DNA of 64,000 bases. Source: Rhizobium terricola. GTDB taxonomy: Bacteria > Pseudomonadota > Alphaproteobacteria > Rhizobiales > Rhizobiaceae. Location: assembly GCF_012927355.1 (NCBI RefSeq), contig NZ_JABBGK010000002.1:124001-188000 (forward strand), read 5' to 3'. Shown here piece by piece: positions 17,718 to 25,853 of this stretch; the first letter of the stretch is position 1, and each line of letters begins with the position of its first letter. Made by a program: the position numbers and the translations under genes. A model generated the notes under the pieces. The model did no database searches. It worked only from the letters and a program-made list of their open reading frames with translations, and had not been told where the DNA came from.

Positions 17718-18146
17718 TCAGGTGACCTTGCGGGCCATGCCGACCGAACGCGGCGCCGTCTCCTCGAAACCGAACTGGGCATAGAGGCGGTTCGCCGGCA
17801 CGTCGGCGATCAGGCTGACATAGGCGGATTTCGGCAGGGTTTCGATGAAGTCACTCAGCGCCTGCATGATCCATTTCGCCAGCCCCCGGCCCTGATGGGC
17901 GGGCTCGATGGCGATGTCGGTCACCTGGAAGAAGCAGCCGCCGTCGCCGATGATCCGGCCCATGCCGACGACCGCGTCGCCCCGCATCAGGCAGACGCCG
18001 AAGACCGAGTTCGGCAGGCCTTTCTCCGCCGCTTCGCGGGAAAAGGGGCTGAGGCCGGCGACCCGGCGCAGGCGCAGGTAGTCCTCGACGGGAGGTACGC
18101 GGGCCTCGATGCGGTAGCCGCTGTTGTCTTTGTCCGACACTGTCAT
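17718..18146 (-). CDS. GNAT family N-acetyltransferase
   Basis: The 142-residue protein has the Gcn5-related acetyltransferase core. VGMGRIIGDGGCFFQVTDIA is followed by IEPAHQGRGLAKWIM, which contains the acetyl-CoA pyrophosphate loop Q-x-x-G-x-G/A, and then by ANRLYAQFGFEETAPRSVGM. It acetylates an unidentified amine substrate. The start ATG follows GAGGAGGC at close spacing. It lies 8 bp behind the YcaQ-like gene on the same strand and should be cotranscribed with it. Confidence 0.85.
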   Translation of the reverse strand: MTVSDKDNSGYRIEARVPPVEDYLRLRRVAGLSPFSREAAEKGLPNSVFGVCLMRGDAVVGMGRIIGDGGCFFQVTDIAIEPAHQGRGLAKWIMQALSDFIETLPKSAYVSLIADVPANRLYAQFGFEETAPRSVGMARKVT

Positions 18147-18154
18147 TTGCCTCC

Positions 18155-19342
18155 TCAACCCAGCCATCCGTCGCGCCGCACCACCTGATCGACCCCGGCA
18201 AAGCGGGCGATGCGGGCAAGCTCGGCTTCCAGTTTGTCGAGCCGGCCGGCGGAGGCTTTCACGCCCTTTTCCAGCCAGAGCCGCTTCACGTCGAGCACGC
18301 CCGCCTTGCGATCGGCCTTCATGTCGATGCGGCCGATCAGGCGGTCGGATTCCAGGAGCGGGAAGACGTAATAGCCGTATTCGCGCTTCGGCTCTGGCAC
18401 AAAAATCTCGATGCGGTAGAAGAAGCCGAACAGGCGTTCGGTGCGGTTGCGGTCGCGGATCAGCGGATCGAAGGGGCTCAAGGTGCGGATGCGGGCCGGC
18501 GGCTCCGGCGCGTCGATGAGGGCGGCCAGGTTTTCCGCAAAGGCAAAGGAGGCGCGCGGCTTGCCGTCGACCGTGCCGAGCGTGACCTCCTCCAGTTCGT
18601 CGCGATGGCCGTCGACCCAGGCCTTCGCCTCCTGCGGCGTCACCAGATCGAAGAAGGCGGCGATCTCGCCGTGGGTGGCAAAACCCAGCCGCTCGAGCGC
18701 GCTGCGGCAGGCCCAGTCGACGAAGGCGTCGTGATCGACTTCGGCGGCAAAATGATCGGCCGGGATTACCCGTTCGGCAAGGTCGTAGACCTTCTGGAAA
18801 TTGTCGCGGGCCGAAATCGCCAGCTTGCCGGTGTGCCAGAGATATTCGAGCGCGGTCTTGGACGGATGCCAGTTCCACCAGCCGCCGGACTTGTGGTCCT
18901 CGGCCTTGACCTCGCGGGCCATGATCGGCCCGCCGGCGCGGATCTTCTCATAGGTTTCCTCGAAGGCCCGGTCGAAACCCTCGCCCTGCCATTTGCGCCA
19001 GTTGTCGAGGATCTTTTCCTCGCGCCGCCTGAAGCGGTGCTTCCAGTAGGGAAAGAAGGCGGAGGGAATGACCGAGGCGTCATGGGTCCAGTGCTCGAAC
19101 AGGCTGCGGTCCTTTTCGAGGAGCCGGCTCAGATGGTCCGGGCGATAGGTCTGGTTGCGCGAAAAGAGGATCTGGTGATGGGCGCGCTCGACGGTCGCGA
19201 TGCTGTCGACCTGGACGAAGCCGAGGTCGTGGATCATCTGGTAAAGCCCGTCTTTGCCGAGCGCGACATTGGGCGGACGCGACAGGCCCTGCCGTTCGAG
19301 AAAGATTTTTCGCGCCTGCGCGTTGTCCAGATGAATCGCCAT
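18155..19342 (-). CDS. YcaQ/AlkZ-family DNA glycosylase (winged-helix, HTH_42)
   Basis: The 395-residue product belongs to the crosslink-repair glycosylase family built of tandem winged helices. GFVQVDSIATVERAHHQILF contains the QxD catalytic motif of the YcaQ subgroup, as opposed to QxQ in AlkZ proper. Further conserved pieces are FEHWTHDASVIP and GRIDMKADRKAGVL. These enzymes unhook DNA interstrand crosslinks or excise N7-alkylated purines. It is the first gene of a two-gene unit with an acetyltransferase. Assignment to the family is firm; the lesion repaired is inferred. Confidence 0.85.
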   Translation of the reverse strand: MAIHLDNAQARKIFLERQGLSRPPNVALGKDGLYQMIHDLGFVQVDSIATVERAHHQILFSRNQTYRPDHLSRLLEKDRSLFEHWTHDASVIPSAFFPYWKHRFRRREEKILDNWRKWQGEGFDRAFEETYEKIRAGGPIMAREVKAEDHKSGGWWNWHPSKTALEYLWHTGKLAISARDNFQKVYDLAERVIPADHFAAEVDHDAFVDWACRSALERLGFATHGEIAAFFDLVTPQEAKAWVDGHRDELEEVTLGTVDGKPRASFAFAENLAALIDAPEPPARIRTLSPFDPLIRDRNRTERLFGFFYRIEIFVPEPKREYGYYVFPLLESDRLIGRIDMKADRKAGVLDVKRLWLEKGVKASAGRLDKLEAELARIARFAGVDQVVRRDGWLG

Positions 19343-19467
19343 GGGAGCGAGGCTAACGGATGTTCATGATATGTTCAATGGGAGGACAATGCTGATGGCA
19401 CTTCATCTCGATATTGCCCCTCACGCCGCCCCCTTCCCCTCAACCTGGAAATTGCCCCTCACCCCAG

Positions 19468-19493
19468 CCCTCTCCCCGCGCGCGGGGAGAGGG
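19468..19493. repeat. 26-bp perfect palindrome
   Basis: CCCTCTCCCCGCG is followed immediately by its exact complement CGCGGGGAGAGGG, with no spacer. It resembles the common rhizobial C/G-rich intergenic palindromes and probably forms a hairpin in transcripts. Confidence 0.75.
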
Positions 19494-19609
19494 AGTGGAC
19501 ACGACGGCGCCGCTCGTCTCCTTCTACCCGTCCCGACGAAAAGGTCCCGCCCTTCGACTGGCTCAGGAGGGGGATGAGGGGCATCGCACGGGCTCTCCGC
19601 CCGGTCGGC

Positions 19610-19662
19610 CCATTCCATCTGACCATTCCCCCTGGCCATTCCCCCTGGCCCATTCCCCTTGG
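19610..19662. repeat. four imperfect tandem 13-mers (CCATTCCCCCTGG)
   Basis: Copies begin at 19610, 19623, 19636 and 19650. The middle two are identical; the outer ones have one to a few substitutions, and one extra base precedes the last. This is a small tandem array, not a CRISPR. Confidence 0.7.
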
Positions 19663-19709
19663 CCCTCCTCCGGTCTATAGAGGGCCCAGACCAAGGACGG
19701 GGACAGGCA

Positions 19710-20390
19710 TTGCGGATCACATTCGACCGGGCAGAGGTGCGCTATGGCGACAAGGTCGCGCTCGAGCCGCTGTCGCTGACGCTCGCCGAACGGCGGATCG
19801 GGGTGATCGGGCTCAACGGTTCCGGCAAGACGACCTTCGCCCGGCTGATCAACGGCCTCGTCAAGCCGTCGGGCGGGACGGTCGCGCTCGACGGGCTCGA
19901 CACCGTGAAGGACGAGAAGGCGGTGCTCACCAGGGCCGGCTTCATCTTCCAGAACCCGGCGAACCAGATCATCCTGCCGATCATCCGCGACGACATCGCC
20001 TTCGGGCCGAAAAGCAGGGGCCTTAAAGGTGCTGCCCTCACCGAGGCCGTCGATCGCGTGCTCGCCCGCTTCGGGATTGCCCATCTCGCCGACCGGCGGC
20101 CGCACGAGCTTTCCGGCGGTGAACTGCAGCTTGTGGCGCTGGCCGCCGTCGTCGTCACAGCGCCGGACCTCGTCATCTTCGACGAGCCGACCAACCAGCT
20201 GGACCTGAAGAACCGCGCGATGGTGAAGGCGGCGATCGACGGGCTCGACCAGCAGGCGATCGTCATCAGCCACGACCTCGACCTCGTCGCCGGCTTCGAA
20301 CGGGCGCTGGTCTTCCATGACGGGCGCATCGCCTTCGACGGCAGCGCGCCGGAGGCAATCACCCGCTACCGGGAGATCGCGCTGCCGTGA
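19710..20390 (+). CDS. bioM: biotin ECF transporter ATP-binding subunit BioM
   Basis: The 226-residue ATPase has Walker A GLNGSGKTT, the Q-loop in FIFQNPANQII, the signature LSGGE, Walker B LVIFDEPTNQ and the switch histidine ISHD, all of the CbiO/BioM type. It powers biotin uptake with BioN and BioY encoded just downstream. Start is TTG at 19710, where similarity begins (LRITFDRAEVRYGDK); an in-frame ATG at 19659 adds residues from repeat DNA. The stop overlaps the bioN start in GTGA, indicating coupled translation. Confidence 0.93.
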   Translation: MRITFDRAEVRYGDKVALEPLSLTLAERRIGVIGLNGSGKTTFARLINGLVKPSGGTVALDGLDTVKDEKAVLTRAGFIFQNPANQIILPIIRDDIAFGPKSRGLKGAALTEAVDRVLARFGIAHLADRRPHELSGGELQLVALAAVVVTAPDLVIFDEPTNQLDLKNRAMVKAAIDGLDQQAIVISHDLDLVAGFERALVFHDGRIAFDGSAPEAITRYREIALP

Positions 20391-20989
20391 GAAGCCTTCA
20401 TGTCAGCGGCGACAGCCTGATGCACCGGACAAGGCCGGCGGTGAAGATCGCGGGCCTCGGCGTCTTCGCCGTGCTGATCTTCCTGACCCGCGAGCCGTTG
20501 ATCCTTCTCGCCGCCCTCGCCGCATCCGGCGCGCTCTATTTCGGCCTCGGCCAGCCGATCCGGGCGGCCCTTTCGCCGCTCCGGCCGGTGATCCTCACCA
20601 TCGCGATCGTCGGACTGTTTCACCTAGTGCTGACCAGCGCCGAGGAGGCAATGGTGACCACGCTGCGGCTCTCGGCGCTGATGATGGCGGGGGCCGCCGT
20701 CACCGCGACGACAACCGTCTCCGCCTTCATCGAGACGATCACCCGATGGACGACGCCACTTGAGCGGGCGGGGCTTGCGAAGGCTTCCGACATCGGCCTT
20801 GCGGTCGGTCTCGTGGTCCGCTTCGTGCCGGAGATCCTGACGCGATACGAGGCGATCCGCGAGGCGCACCGGGCGCGCGGCCTTCGCCCGAAGATTGCGA
20901 CGATCCTCGGACCGCTGGTCATCGCCACCCTCAGGGATGCGGATAATATCGCCCAAGCCATTGACGCCCGGGGCATTCGCGGGCAGTGA
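20387..20989 (+). CDS. bioN: biotin ECF transporter transmembrane subunit BioN
   Basis: The 200-residue T-component has about five membrane helices and the conserved coupling motif AIDARGIRG at its C-terminus, the A-R-G box that contacts the ATPase. With BioM and BioY it forms the high-affinity energy-coupling-factor biotin importer. Its GTG start overlaps the bioM stop, as often in this operon. The hydrophilic stretch TRYEAIREAHRARGLRPKI carries the first A-R-G motif. Confidence 0.93.
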   Translation: MRSLHVSGDSLMHRTRPAVKIAGLGVFAVLIFLTREPLILLAALAASGALYFGLGQPIRAALSPLRPVILTIAIVGLFHLVLTSAEEAMVTTLRLSALMMAGAAVTATTTVSAFIETITRWTTPLERAGLAKASDIGLAVGLVVRFVPEILTRYEAIREAHRARGLRPKIATILGPLVIATLRDADNIAQAIDARGIRGQ

Positions 20990-21069
20990 GCTTGCCATTG
21001 GGGGCATTTTTGACTTTGCGCATATAGGTGGTGACAGGACCGCCATGCGCCGTGCCGGAGGGAGACCAC

Positions 21070-21633
21070 ATGCAGACCCGTGACCTCGTACTCATCTCGC
21101 TGTTCGCCGCGATCATCGTGGCGCTCGGCTTCATTCCGCCGATCACGCTCGGCTTCATTCCGGTGCCGATCACGGCGCAGTCGCTCGGCGTGATGCTGGC
21201 CGGCGTCATACTCGGCGCCAAGCGCGGCGCGCTCGCCGCCGTGCTCGTCATCCTGCTGGTCGCCATCGGCCTTCCGGTGCTTTCCGGCGGGCGTGGCGGC
21301 CTTGCCGTCTTTGCCGGCCCGACCGTCGGCTTCCTGATCGGCTGGGTGCCGGCCGCCTACGCCGCCGGCGCGATCGCGGAGAAATTCGCCCGGCCGGGGC
21401 TTTCCGCCATCACCCAGACGCTCGGCTTCTTCGCGGCCGCCGCGATCGGTGGCGTCGTGGTGCTCTATGTCTTCGGCATCGGCTATCTCGCCTTCGGCGC
21501 CGGCTTGGGTCTCGAAAAGGCATTTCTCGGCTCGATGGCCTTCATCCCGGGTGACCTTCTGAAGGCCGCCGTCGCCGCCCTTGCCGGCCGTGCCGTGATG
21601 GTCGGCTATCCGCTCCTGCCCCAGCGCGCCTGA
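21070..21633 (+). CDS. bioY: biotin ECF transporter substrate-binding subunit BioY
   Basis: The 187-residue integral membrane protein has six helices and the BioY family stretches LGFIPVPITAQSLGVMLAG and GPTVGFLIGW. It binds biotin in the membrane and supplies substrate specificity to BioMN. The ATG at 21070 is preceded by CGGAGGGAG; an upstream in-frame start at 21028 adds a non-conserved leader. bioMNY is thus complete and contiguous, 80 bp after bioN. Confidence 0.95.
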   Translation: MQTRDLVLISLFAAIIVALGFIPPITLGFIPVPITAQSLGVMLAGVILGAKRGALAAVLVILLVAIGLPVLSGGRGGLAVFAGPTVGFLIGWVPAAYAAGAIAEKFARPGLSAITQTLGFFAAAAIGGVVVLYVFGIGYLAFGAGLGLEKAFLGSMAFIPGDLLKAAVAALAGRAVMVGYPLLPQRA

Positions 21634-21663
21634 GGCCGTAGCAACCCGGCACGACCGGACATA

Positions 21664-22107
21664 TCAGGACTTGCGCCGCCGCAGCAGCCAGCCTGTTGCG
21701 GCGGCCAGACAAAGGGCCAGAAGCAGGGGCGCCTGGGACACCGCCAGCGCGACGACGAAGGTGTCGTAGGATTGTCCGGCCAGCAGCCATTGCAGGAAGA
21801 GCCCGCAGAGCCAGCCGACGACCGCGGCGGCTCCCACCCGCGCGGCGAGCCAGGCGGAACCCCGAGGCGCCCGGACAGCGGCATCCTTGCGTCCAGACCT
21901 CAGCCAGTACCACACGGCCGCGATCAGCGCGCAGACAAGCCCGGCGACCGGGCTGATGAAGAAGGCGAGCCCCATGGCGGCCGCGCCCTCGCGCTGGGAC
22001 ACGTCGAAGACTTCGAAGGCGACCAGGCCGATCCCCAGCGCGCAGAGATAGCCCCCGACCAGCGCCGCGAGCGCGACCAGAAGCGTTTTCACCACCCTCA
22101 TGCCCAT
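21664..22107 (-). CDS. small multi-pass membrane protein, unknown
   Basis: The 147-residue product has four hydrophobic segments (approximately residues 5-30, 42-64, 86-106, 114-134) and a basic C-terminal tail LLRRRKS. No family motif is recognised. The ATG at 22107 is preceded by GGAGGGCAAG; another ATG two codons later is possible, while extension to 22191 adds a charged, unconserved leader. It converges on bioY and diverges from the pqq operon. Confidence 0.6.
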   Translation of the reverse strand: MGMRVVKTLLVALAALVGGYLCALGIGLVAFEVFDVSQREGAAAMGLAFFISPVAGLVCALIAAVWYWLRSGRKDAAVRAPRGSAWLAARVGAAAVVGWLCGLFLQWLLAGQSYDTFVVALAVSQAPLLLALCLAAATGWLLRRRKS

Positions 22108-22417
22108 CTTGCCCTCCAGCCTTCCGACCGCCCCACCCCTTTGCGCCGACGGACAGGCTCCGTACCTGCCATGGGACGCAACCCGCATCATAGCCTCACG
22201 CGCCTATCCTGCGAACAGGCTTCGAGGCCAAGGCCCTGGGATCAGGCGGCATGCCGAAAACCGATACATTTCGCTGTATTGCCCGGCCCGATTGCGCGCC
22301 CCTAAGATCGACGGGCTTGGAGGAGTGTCCGGCCGTGACCCTTCCGCCTCAACGGAACGCGGCGCCTGCCCGTGGCAGCGGACATCAGGCAACCCATCAA
22401 CTTCGGGAGGAAGTGCC
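22108..22417. other. promoter region upstream of pqqA
   Basis: The 310 bp between the divergent membrane-protein gene and pqqA contain no gene. The promoter of the pqq operon must lie here; I see no recognisable operator or riboswitch. Confidence 0.4.
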
Positions 22418-22513
22418 ATGAAATGGACTGCGCCTAAATTCATCGAAGTGAGCTGCGGCATGGAGATCAACCGTTACGCACCGGCGGACGGCGACGAGCC
22501 TGTGCTGTTCTGA
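22418..22513 (+). CDS. pqqA: PQQ precursor peptide PqqA
   Basis: This 31-residue ribosomal peptide reads MKWTAPKFIEVSCGMEINRY and ends ADGDEPVLF. It contains the E-x3-Y motif (MEINRY) whose glutamate and tyrosine are crosslinked by PqqE and become the carbon skeleton of pyrroloquinoline quinone. GGGAGG lies eight bases upstream. It is the first gene of the pqqABCDE operon. Confidence 0.95.
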   Translation: MKWTAPKFIEVSCGMEINRYAPADGDEPVLF

Positions 22514-22538
22514 GTAAGCCTCGGCAGGGCACGAGGCG

Positions 22539-23453
22539 ATGACGACCGCGCGTTTCCTCGTGCTCGGCGCCGCGGCGGGCGGCGGCCTGCCCCAGTGGAA
22601 CTGCGGCTGTGCCAACTGTCGCGCGGCGCGCGATCCGTCCTCCGGCGTCAGGCCGCAGACGCAATCTTCGTTGGCGGTGAGCCCGGACGGGGAGAACTGG
22701 GTCGTGCTCAATGCTTCGCCCGACATCCGCGCCCAGATCGAGCGCTCCGCCTGCCTGCATCCCAGGGCCTTGCGCGACAGCCCGATTAAAGGCGTCGTGG
22801 TGACCAATGGCGATATCGACCACATCACCGGCCTTCTGACGCTCCGGGAAAGCCAGAGGTTTTCGCTCTTCGCGACCGAGGCACTGATGGACACCATCGG
22901 GCTAAACCCGGTCTTCCAGGTGCTCGACCCGGCTTACGTGCAACGGGAGACGGTTGCACTCGATATCGCCTTTTCGCCGTTGCCAGGGCTCGAGATCCGG
23001 CTCTTTGCCGTGCCGGGCAAGGTGCCGCTCTATCTGGAGGGCACAGGCACGAAGCTTGGCCAGGAGACGGACGAGACCGTCGGTGTCGAGTTCAGGATCG
23101 ACGGGCGGCGGGCTTACTACATTCCGGCCAGCGGCTCGCTGCCGGAAACGCTGGCCGCGAGAATCGAGGGCGCCGATCTCCTGTTCTTCGACGGCACGGT
23201 GTTCGAGGACGACGAGATGGTGCGCGCCGGGGTCGGCCACAAGACCGGACGACGCATGGGCCACATGCCGATCGCCGGCGCGGAGGGTAGCCTCGCGGCA
23301 CTTTCAGGCCTGTCGATCGGCCGCAAGATCTATGTCCACATCAACAATACCAACCCGATCTGGCAGGCCGGGCTGGAGCGCGATCAGGTCGAGGCGCAGG
23401 GGTTCGAAGTCGGCCATGACGGAATGGAGGTCAACCTTGCAGCCTTTGCCTGA
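22539..23453 (+). CDS. pqqB: PQQ biosynthesis protein PqqB
   Basis: The 304-residue metallo-beta-lactamase-fold protein starts MTTARFLVLGAAAGGGLPQW and continues NCGCANCRAAR, the typical PqqB N-terminus with structural zinc cysteines. TNGDIDHITGLLTL replaces the usual HxHxDH metal motif, also typical. PqqB hydroxylates the tyrosine-derived intermediate during PQQ maturation in the cytosol. It follows pqqA by 25 bp and overlaps pqqC by 17 bp. Confidence 0.95.
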   Translation: MTTARFLVLGAAAGGGLPQWNCGCANCRAARDPSSGVRPQTQSSLAVSPDGENWVVLNASPDIRAQIERSACLHPRALRDSPIKGVVVTNGDIDHITGLLTLRESQRFSLFATEALMDTIGLNPVFQVLDPAYVQRETVALDIAFSPLPGLEIRLFAVPGKVPLYLEGTGTKLGQETDETVGVEFRIDGRRAYYIPASGSLPETLAARIEGADLLFFDGTVFEDDEMVRAGVGHKTGRRMGHMPIAGAEGSLAALSGLSIGRKIYVHINNTNPIWQAGLERDQVEAQGFEVGHDGMEVNLAAFA

Positions 23454-24216
23454 CAGAGACACCTTCGAGGCCCGCCTCAGGGCGATCGGCGCGTCGCGCT
23501 ATCACGACAAACATCCGTTCCACCAGATGCTGCACGGCGGCGGCTGTTCGATGCTGCAGGTTCGGGCCTGGGTGATCAACCGCTACTACTACCAGAGCCG
23601 GATCCCGATGAAGGATGCCGCGTTCCTGTCGCGCTGCGAGGATCCGCAATTGCGGCGCATCTGGCGCAGCCGGATCGAGGACCATGACGGCGGACTTTCC
23701 GAAGGCGGCGGCATTCGCCGCTGGCTGAAGCTCGCCGAGGCAGTCGGGCTCGATCCAGATTTCGTCGCTTCGGCGCGCGGCGTGCTGCCCGGCACGCGTT
23801 TTGCGGTGGACGCCTATGTGCAGTTCGTGCGCGAAAAATCGCTGCTGGAGGCGGTTGCCTCCTCGCTGACGGAGCTTTTCGCCCCGGCCATCCACGAGAA
23901 CCGCATTGCCGGACTGCTGAAACACTATGCCTTTGCCGACGATCGCGCGCTCTCCTACTTCCGCCAACGGCTGAACGAGGCGCCGCAGGACGTGCGCTTC
24001 GGTCTCGCCTATGTGCTCGACAAGGCCGACACGCTTGAGAAACAGGATGCGGCAGCGGCGGCGCTGACCTTCAAGACGGACGTGCTGTGGTCCCAGCTCG
24101 ACACGCTGCACTCGGCCTATGTGGCGCCGGGGCGCGTTCCGCCCGGCGGTTGGGACGGGCGCGAGGGCGTGACCGGCGCGATTGACGAGAACCCCTTGCG
24201 GGGGGCAGCGGAATGA
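23437..24216 (+). CDS. pqqC: pyrroloquinoline-quinone synthase PqqC
   Basis: The 259-residue all-helical oxidase performs the final eight-electron ring closure and oxidation giving PQQ. ASRYHDKHPFHQMLHGG and VINRYYYQSRIPMKD are the active-site segments of the family. I place the start at TTG 23437, because GGAGG (23426-23430) sits six bases before it, similarity begins there, and no ATG occurs until well inside the domain. The 17-bp overlap with pqqB and ATGA overlap with pqqD support operon translation. Confidence 0.92.
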   Translation: MQPLPDRDTFEARLRAIGASRYHDKHPFHQMLHGGGCSMLQVRAWVINRYYYQSRIPMKDAAFLSRCEDPQLRRIWRSRIEDHDGGLSEGGGIRRWLKLAEAVGLDPDFVASARGVLPGTRFAVDAYVQFVREKSLLEAVASSLTELFAPAIHENRIAGLLKHYAFADDRALSYFRQRLNEAPQDVRFGLAYVLDKADTLEKQDAAAAALTFKTDVLWSQLDTLHSAYVAPGRVPPGGWDGREGVTGAIDENPLRGAAE

Positions 24217-24566
24217 GCGGCGAAGGCATGGCCCGGACGAGCGCGCCAAAGACCGGCGATACGGCCGAGGCCGGCGGCAGTGGAGTTGTGGTCACCGGCG
24301 CGACGGTCGCACGCCTTGCGCGCGGGGTGAGGCTGCGCGAGGACCCCGTGCGCGGACAGACGGTCCTGCTGGCGCCCGAGCGGGCGCTGGCGCTCGACGA
24401 GATCGCGGTTGAGATCGTCAAGGCACTGGACGGTGCCAGAGACCTCGGCACGATCGCCGGCGATTTCGCCCGCCGGTTCGAGGCCCCGCAGGATCAGGTG
24501 CTGGCCGACGTGATCGCCTTCATCCGGGAATTCTCCAACCGGCGGCTGCTGGAGATCGTACGATGA
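24213..24566 (+). CDS. pqqD: PQQ biosynthesis peptide chaperone PqqD
   Basis: The 117-residue protein has the PqqD/RRE core: VARLARGVRLREDPVRGQTV followed by LLAPERALALDEIAVEIVKA. It binds the PqqA peptide and presents it to the radical SAM enzyme PqqE. The first 25 residues are a poorly conserved, probably flexible extension. Start and stop codons overlap pqqC and pqqE in ATGA, giving tight stoichiometric coupling. Confidence 0.94.
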   Translation: MSGEGMARTSAPKTGDTAEAGGSGVVVTGATVARLARGVRLREDPVRGQTVLLAPERALALDEIAVEIVKALDGARDLGTIAGDFARRFEAPQDQVLADVIAFIREFSNRRLLEIVR

Positions 24567-25678
24567 ACGAGCACCCCTCGCCTGCCCGCTTCGCGGCGCA
24601 TCGTCCGCCCCCGCCGATCGCCCTCCTCGCAGAGCTCACCCATCGCTGTCCGCTGGCCTGTCCCTATTGCTCCAATCCGCTCGAGTTGTCCCGCGCATCG
24701 GAAGAGCTTTCGACGGAGGAATGGATCGCGGTCTTCCGGCAGGCGGCAGACCTCGGCGTGCTGCACCTGCATCTTTCCGGCGGCGAACCGGCTTCGCGCC
24801 GCGACCTCGTGGCGCTGACGCGGGCGGCGGCTGGCTTCGGGCTCTACACCAATCTGATCACCTCCGGCGTCGGGCTGACGGAAGCCCGGATCGGCGAGCT
24901 GGCTGAGGCGGGGCTCGACCATCTCCAGCTGTCGATCCAGGGGGTGACGCCGGAAAAGGCGGATCTGGTCGGCGGATATGCGGGCGGCTATGCCCGCAAG
25001 ATCGCCGTTGCCGGCTGGACGCGGGCGGCCGGTATTCCGCTCACCGTCAATGCTGTCTGCCACAAGCAGAACATGGACGAGATCGAAGACATGGTGGCGC
25101 TCGCCATAGAACTCGGCGCGCGGCGGATCGAGATCGCCACCGTCCAGTTCCACGGCTGGGCCGAGCGCAACCGGGCGAGCCTGATGCCGACCCGGGCGCA
25201 GGTCGAGGCGGCCAATGCCTTCGTCGCCGAGGCACGGGCGCGGCTTGCCGGCACGCTGGTGATCGACTACGTGCCCGCCGACCACCATTCGCGTTATCCC
25301 AAGGCCTGCATGGGCGGATGGGGTCGCACCGGCCTCAACGTCAATCCGGAAGGCCGCGTGCTCCCCTGCCATGCAGCAGAGACCATTCCGGGTCTCTCTT
25401 TCGACACCGTGCGGGAGACGTCTCTCTCCGAGATCTGGCTGAACGGTGAGGCCTTCAACGCCTTTCGCGGCGACGACTGGATGGCGGAGCCCTGCCGCAG
25501 CTGCGAGCGCAAGCATGTCGACTTCGGCGGCTGCCGCTGCCAGGCTATGGCGCTGGCCGGAGACGCGACGGCCACCGACCCGGTCTGCATCCGCTCTCCG
25601 CTCCACGCCAGCCTTGCGGCCGCGGCCGAAGCGGACGGAGAGGCCGAACCCGGCCCCTTCGTCTATCGCGGGCGTTGA
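24563..25678 (+). CDS. pqqE: PqqA peptide cyclase PqqE (radical SAM/SPASM)
   Basis: The 371-residue enzyme has the radical SAM cluster motif CPLACPYC preceded by LLAELTHR, and a SPASM domain with auxiliary-cluster cysteines (CMGGWGRTGLNVNPEGRVLP, CHAAE, and CRSCERKHVDFGGCRCQA near the C-terminus). It makes the Glu-Tyr carbon-carbon bond in PqqA. It completes the pqqABCDE operon; a PQQ-dependent dehydrogenase gene follows 175 bp downstream. pqqF is not in the window. Confidence 0.96.
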   Translation: MNEHPSPARFAAHRPPPPIALLAELTHRCPLACPYCSNPLELSRASEELSTEEWIAVFRQAADLGVLHLHLSGGEPASRRDLVALTRAAAGFGLYTNLITSGVGLTEARIGELAEAGLDHLQLSIQGVTPEKADLVGGYAGGYARKIAVAGWTRAAGIPLTVNAVCHKQNMDEIEDMVALAIELGARRIEIATVQFHGWAERNRASLMPTRAQVEAANAFVAEARARLAGTLVIDYVPADHHSRYPKACMGGWGRTGLNVNPEGRVLPCHAAETIPGLSFDTVRETSLSEIWLNGEAFNAFRGDDWMAEPCRSCERKHVDFGGCRCQAMALAGDATATDPVCIRSPLHASLAAAAEADGEAEPGPFVYRGR

Positions 25679-25853
25679 TCGGCCTCGTCCGGTGCTCCCC
25701 GATCAAGCGCGGTGTCTCGCAACCTGCCAGCTGATGCGGCTGCTCGACCGGCATCCGGAACTGATCGTCGAACTGCGTTGATTTTGGCGATCGTCAGTTT
25801 TCGCCCGCGGCACTTTTGGCTATGGTGCCGGCGAAACACTGGAGGAGACTGAC

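Larger units (their letters stand above)
19343..19709. other. repeat-rich intergenic region upstream of bioM
   Basis: No gene is supported in this 367-bp stretch. It contains a 26-bp perfect palindrome (19468-19493), four tandem 13-mers (19610-19662) and a TCTATA core close to bioM that only half resembles a BioR site (TTATCTATAA). The composition of the tandem units is pyrimidine-biased. Confidence 0.55.

Noticed and set aside
19610..19662. Tandem 13-mers as a CRISPR array.
   Set aside because: Units are contiguous without spacers and too short.
19671..19680. BioR operator for bioMNY.
   Set aside because: Only the TCTATA core matches TTATCTATAA; half the positions differ, so it is mentioned in the region note but not called.
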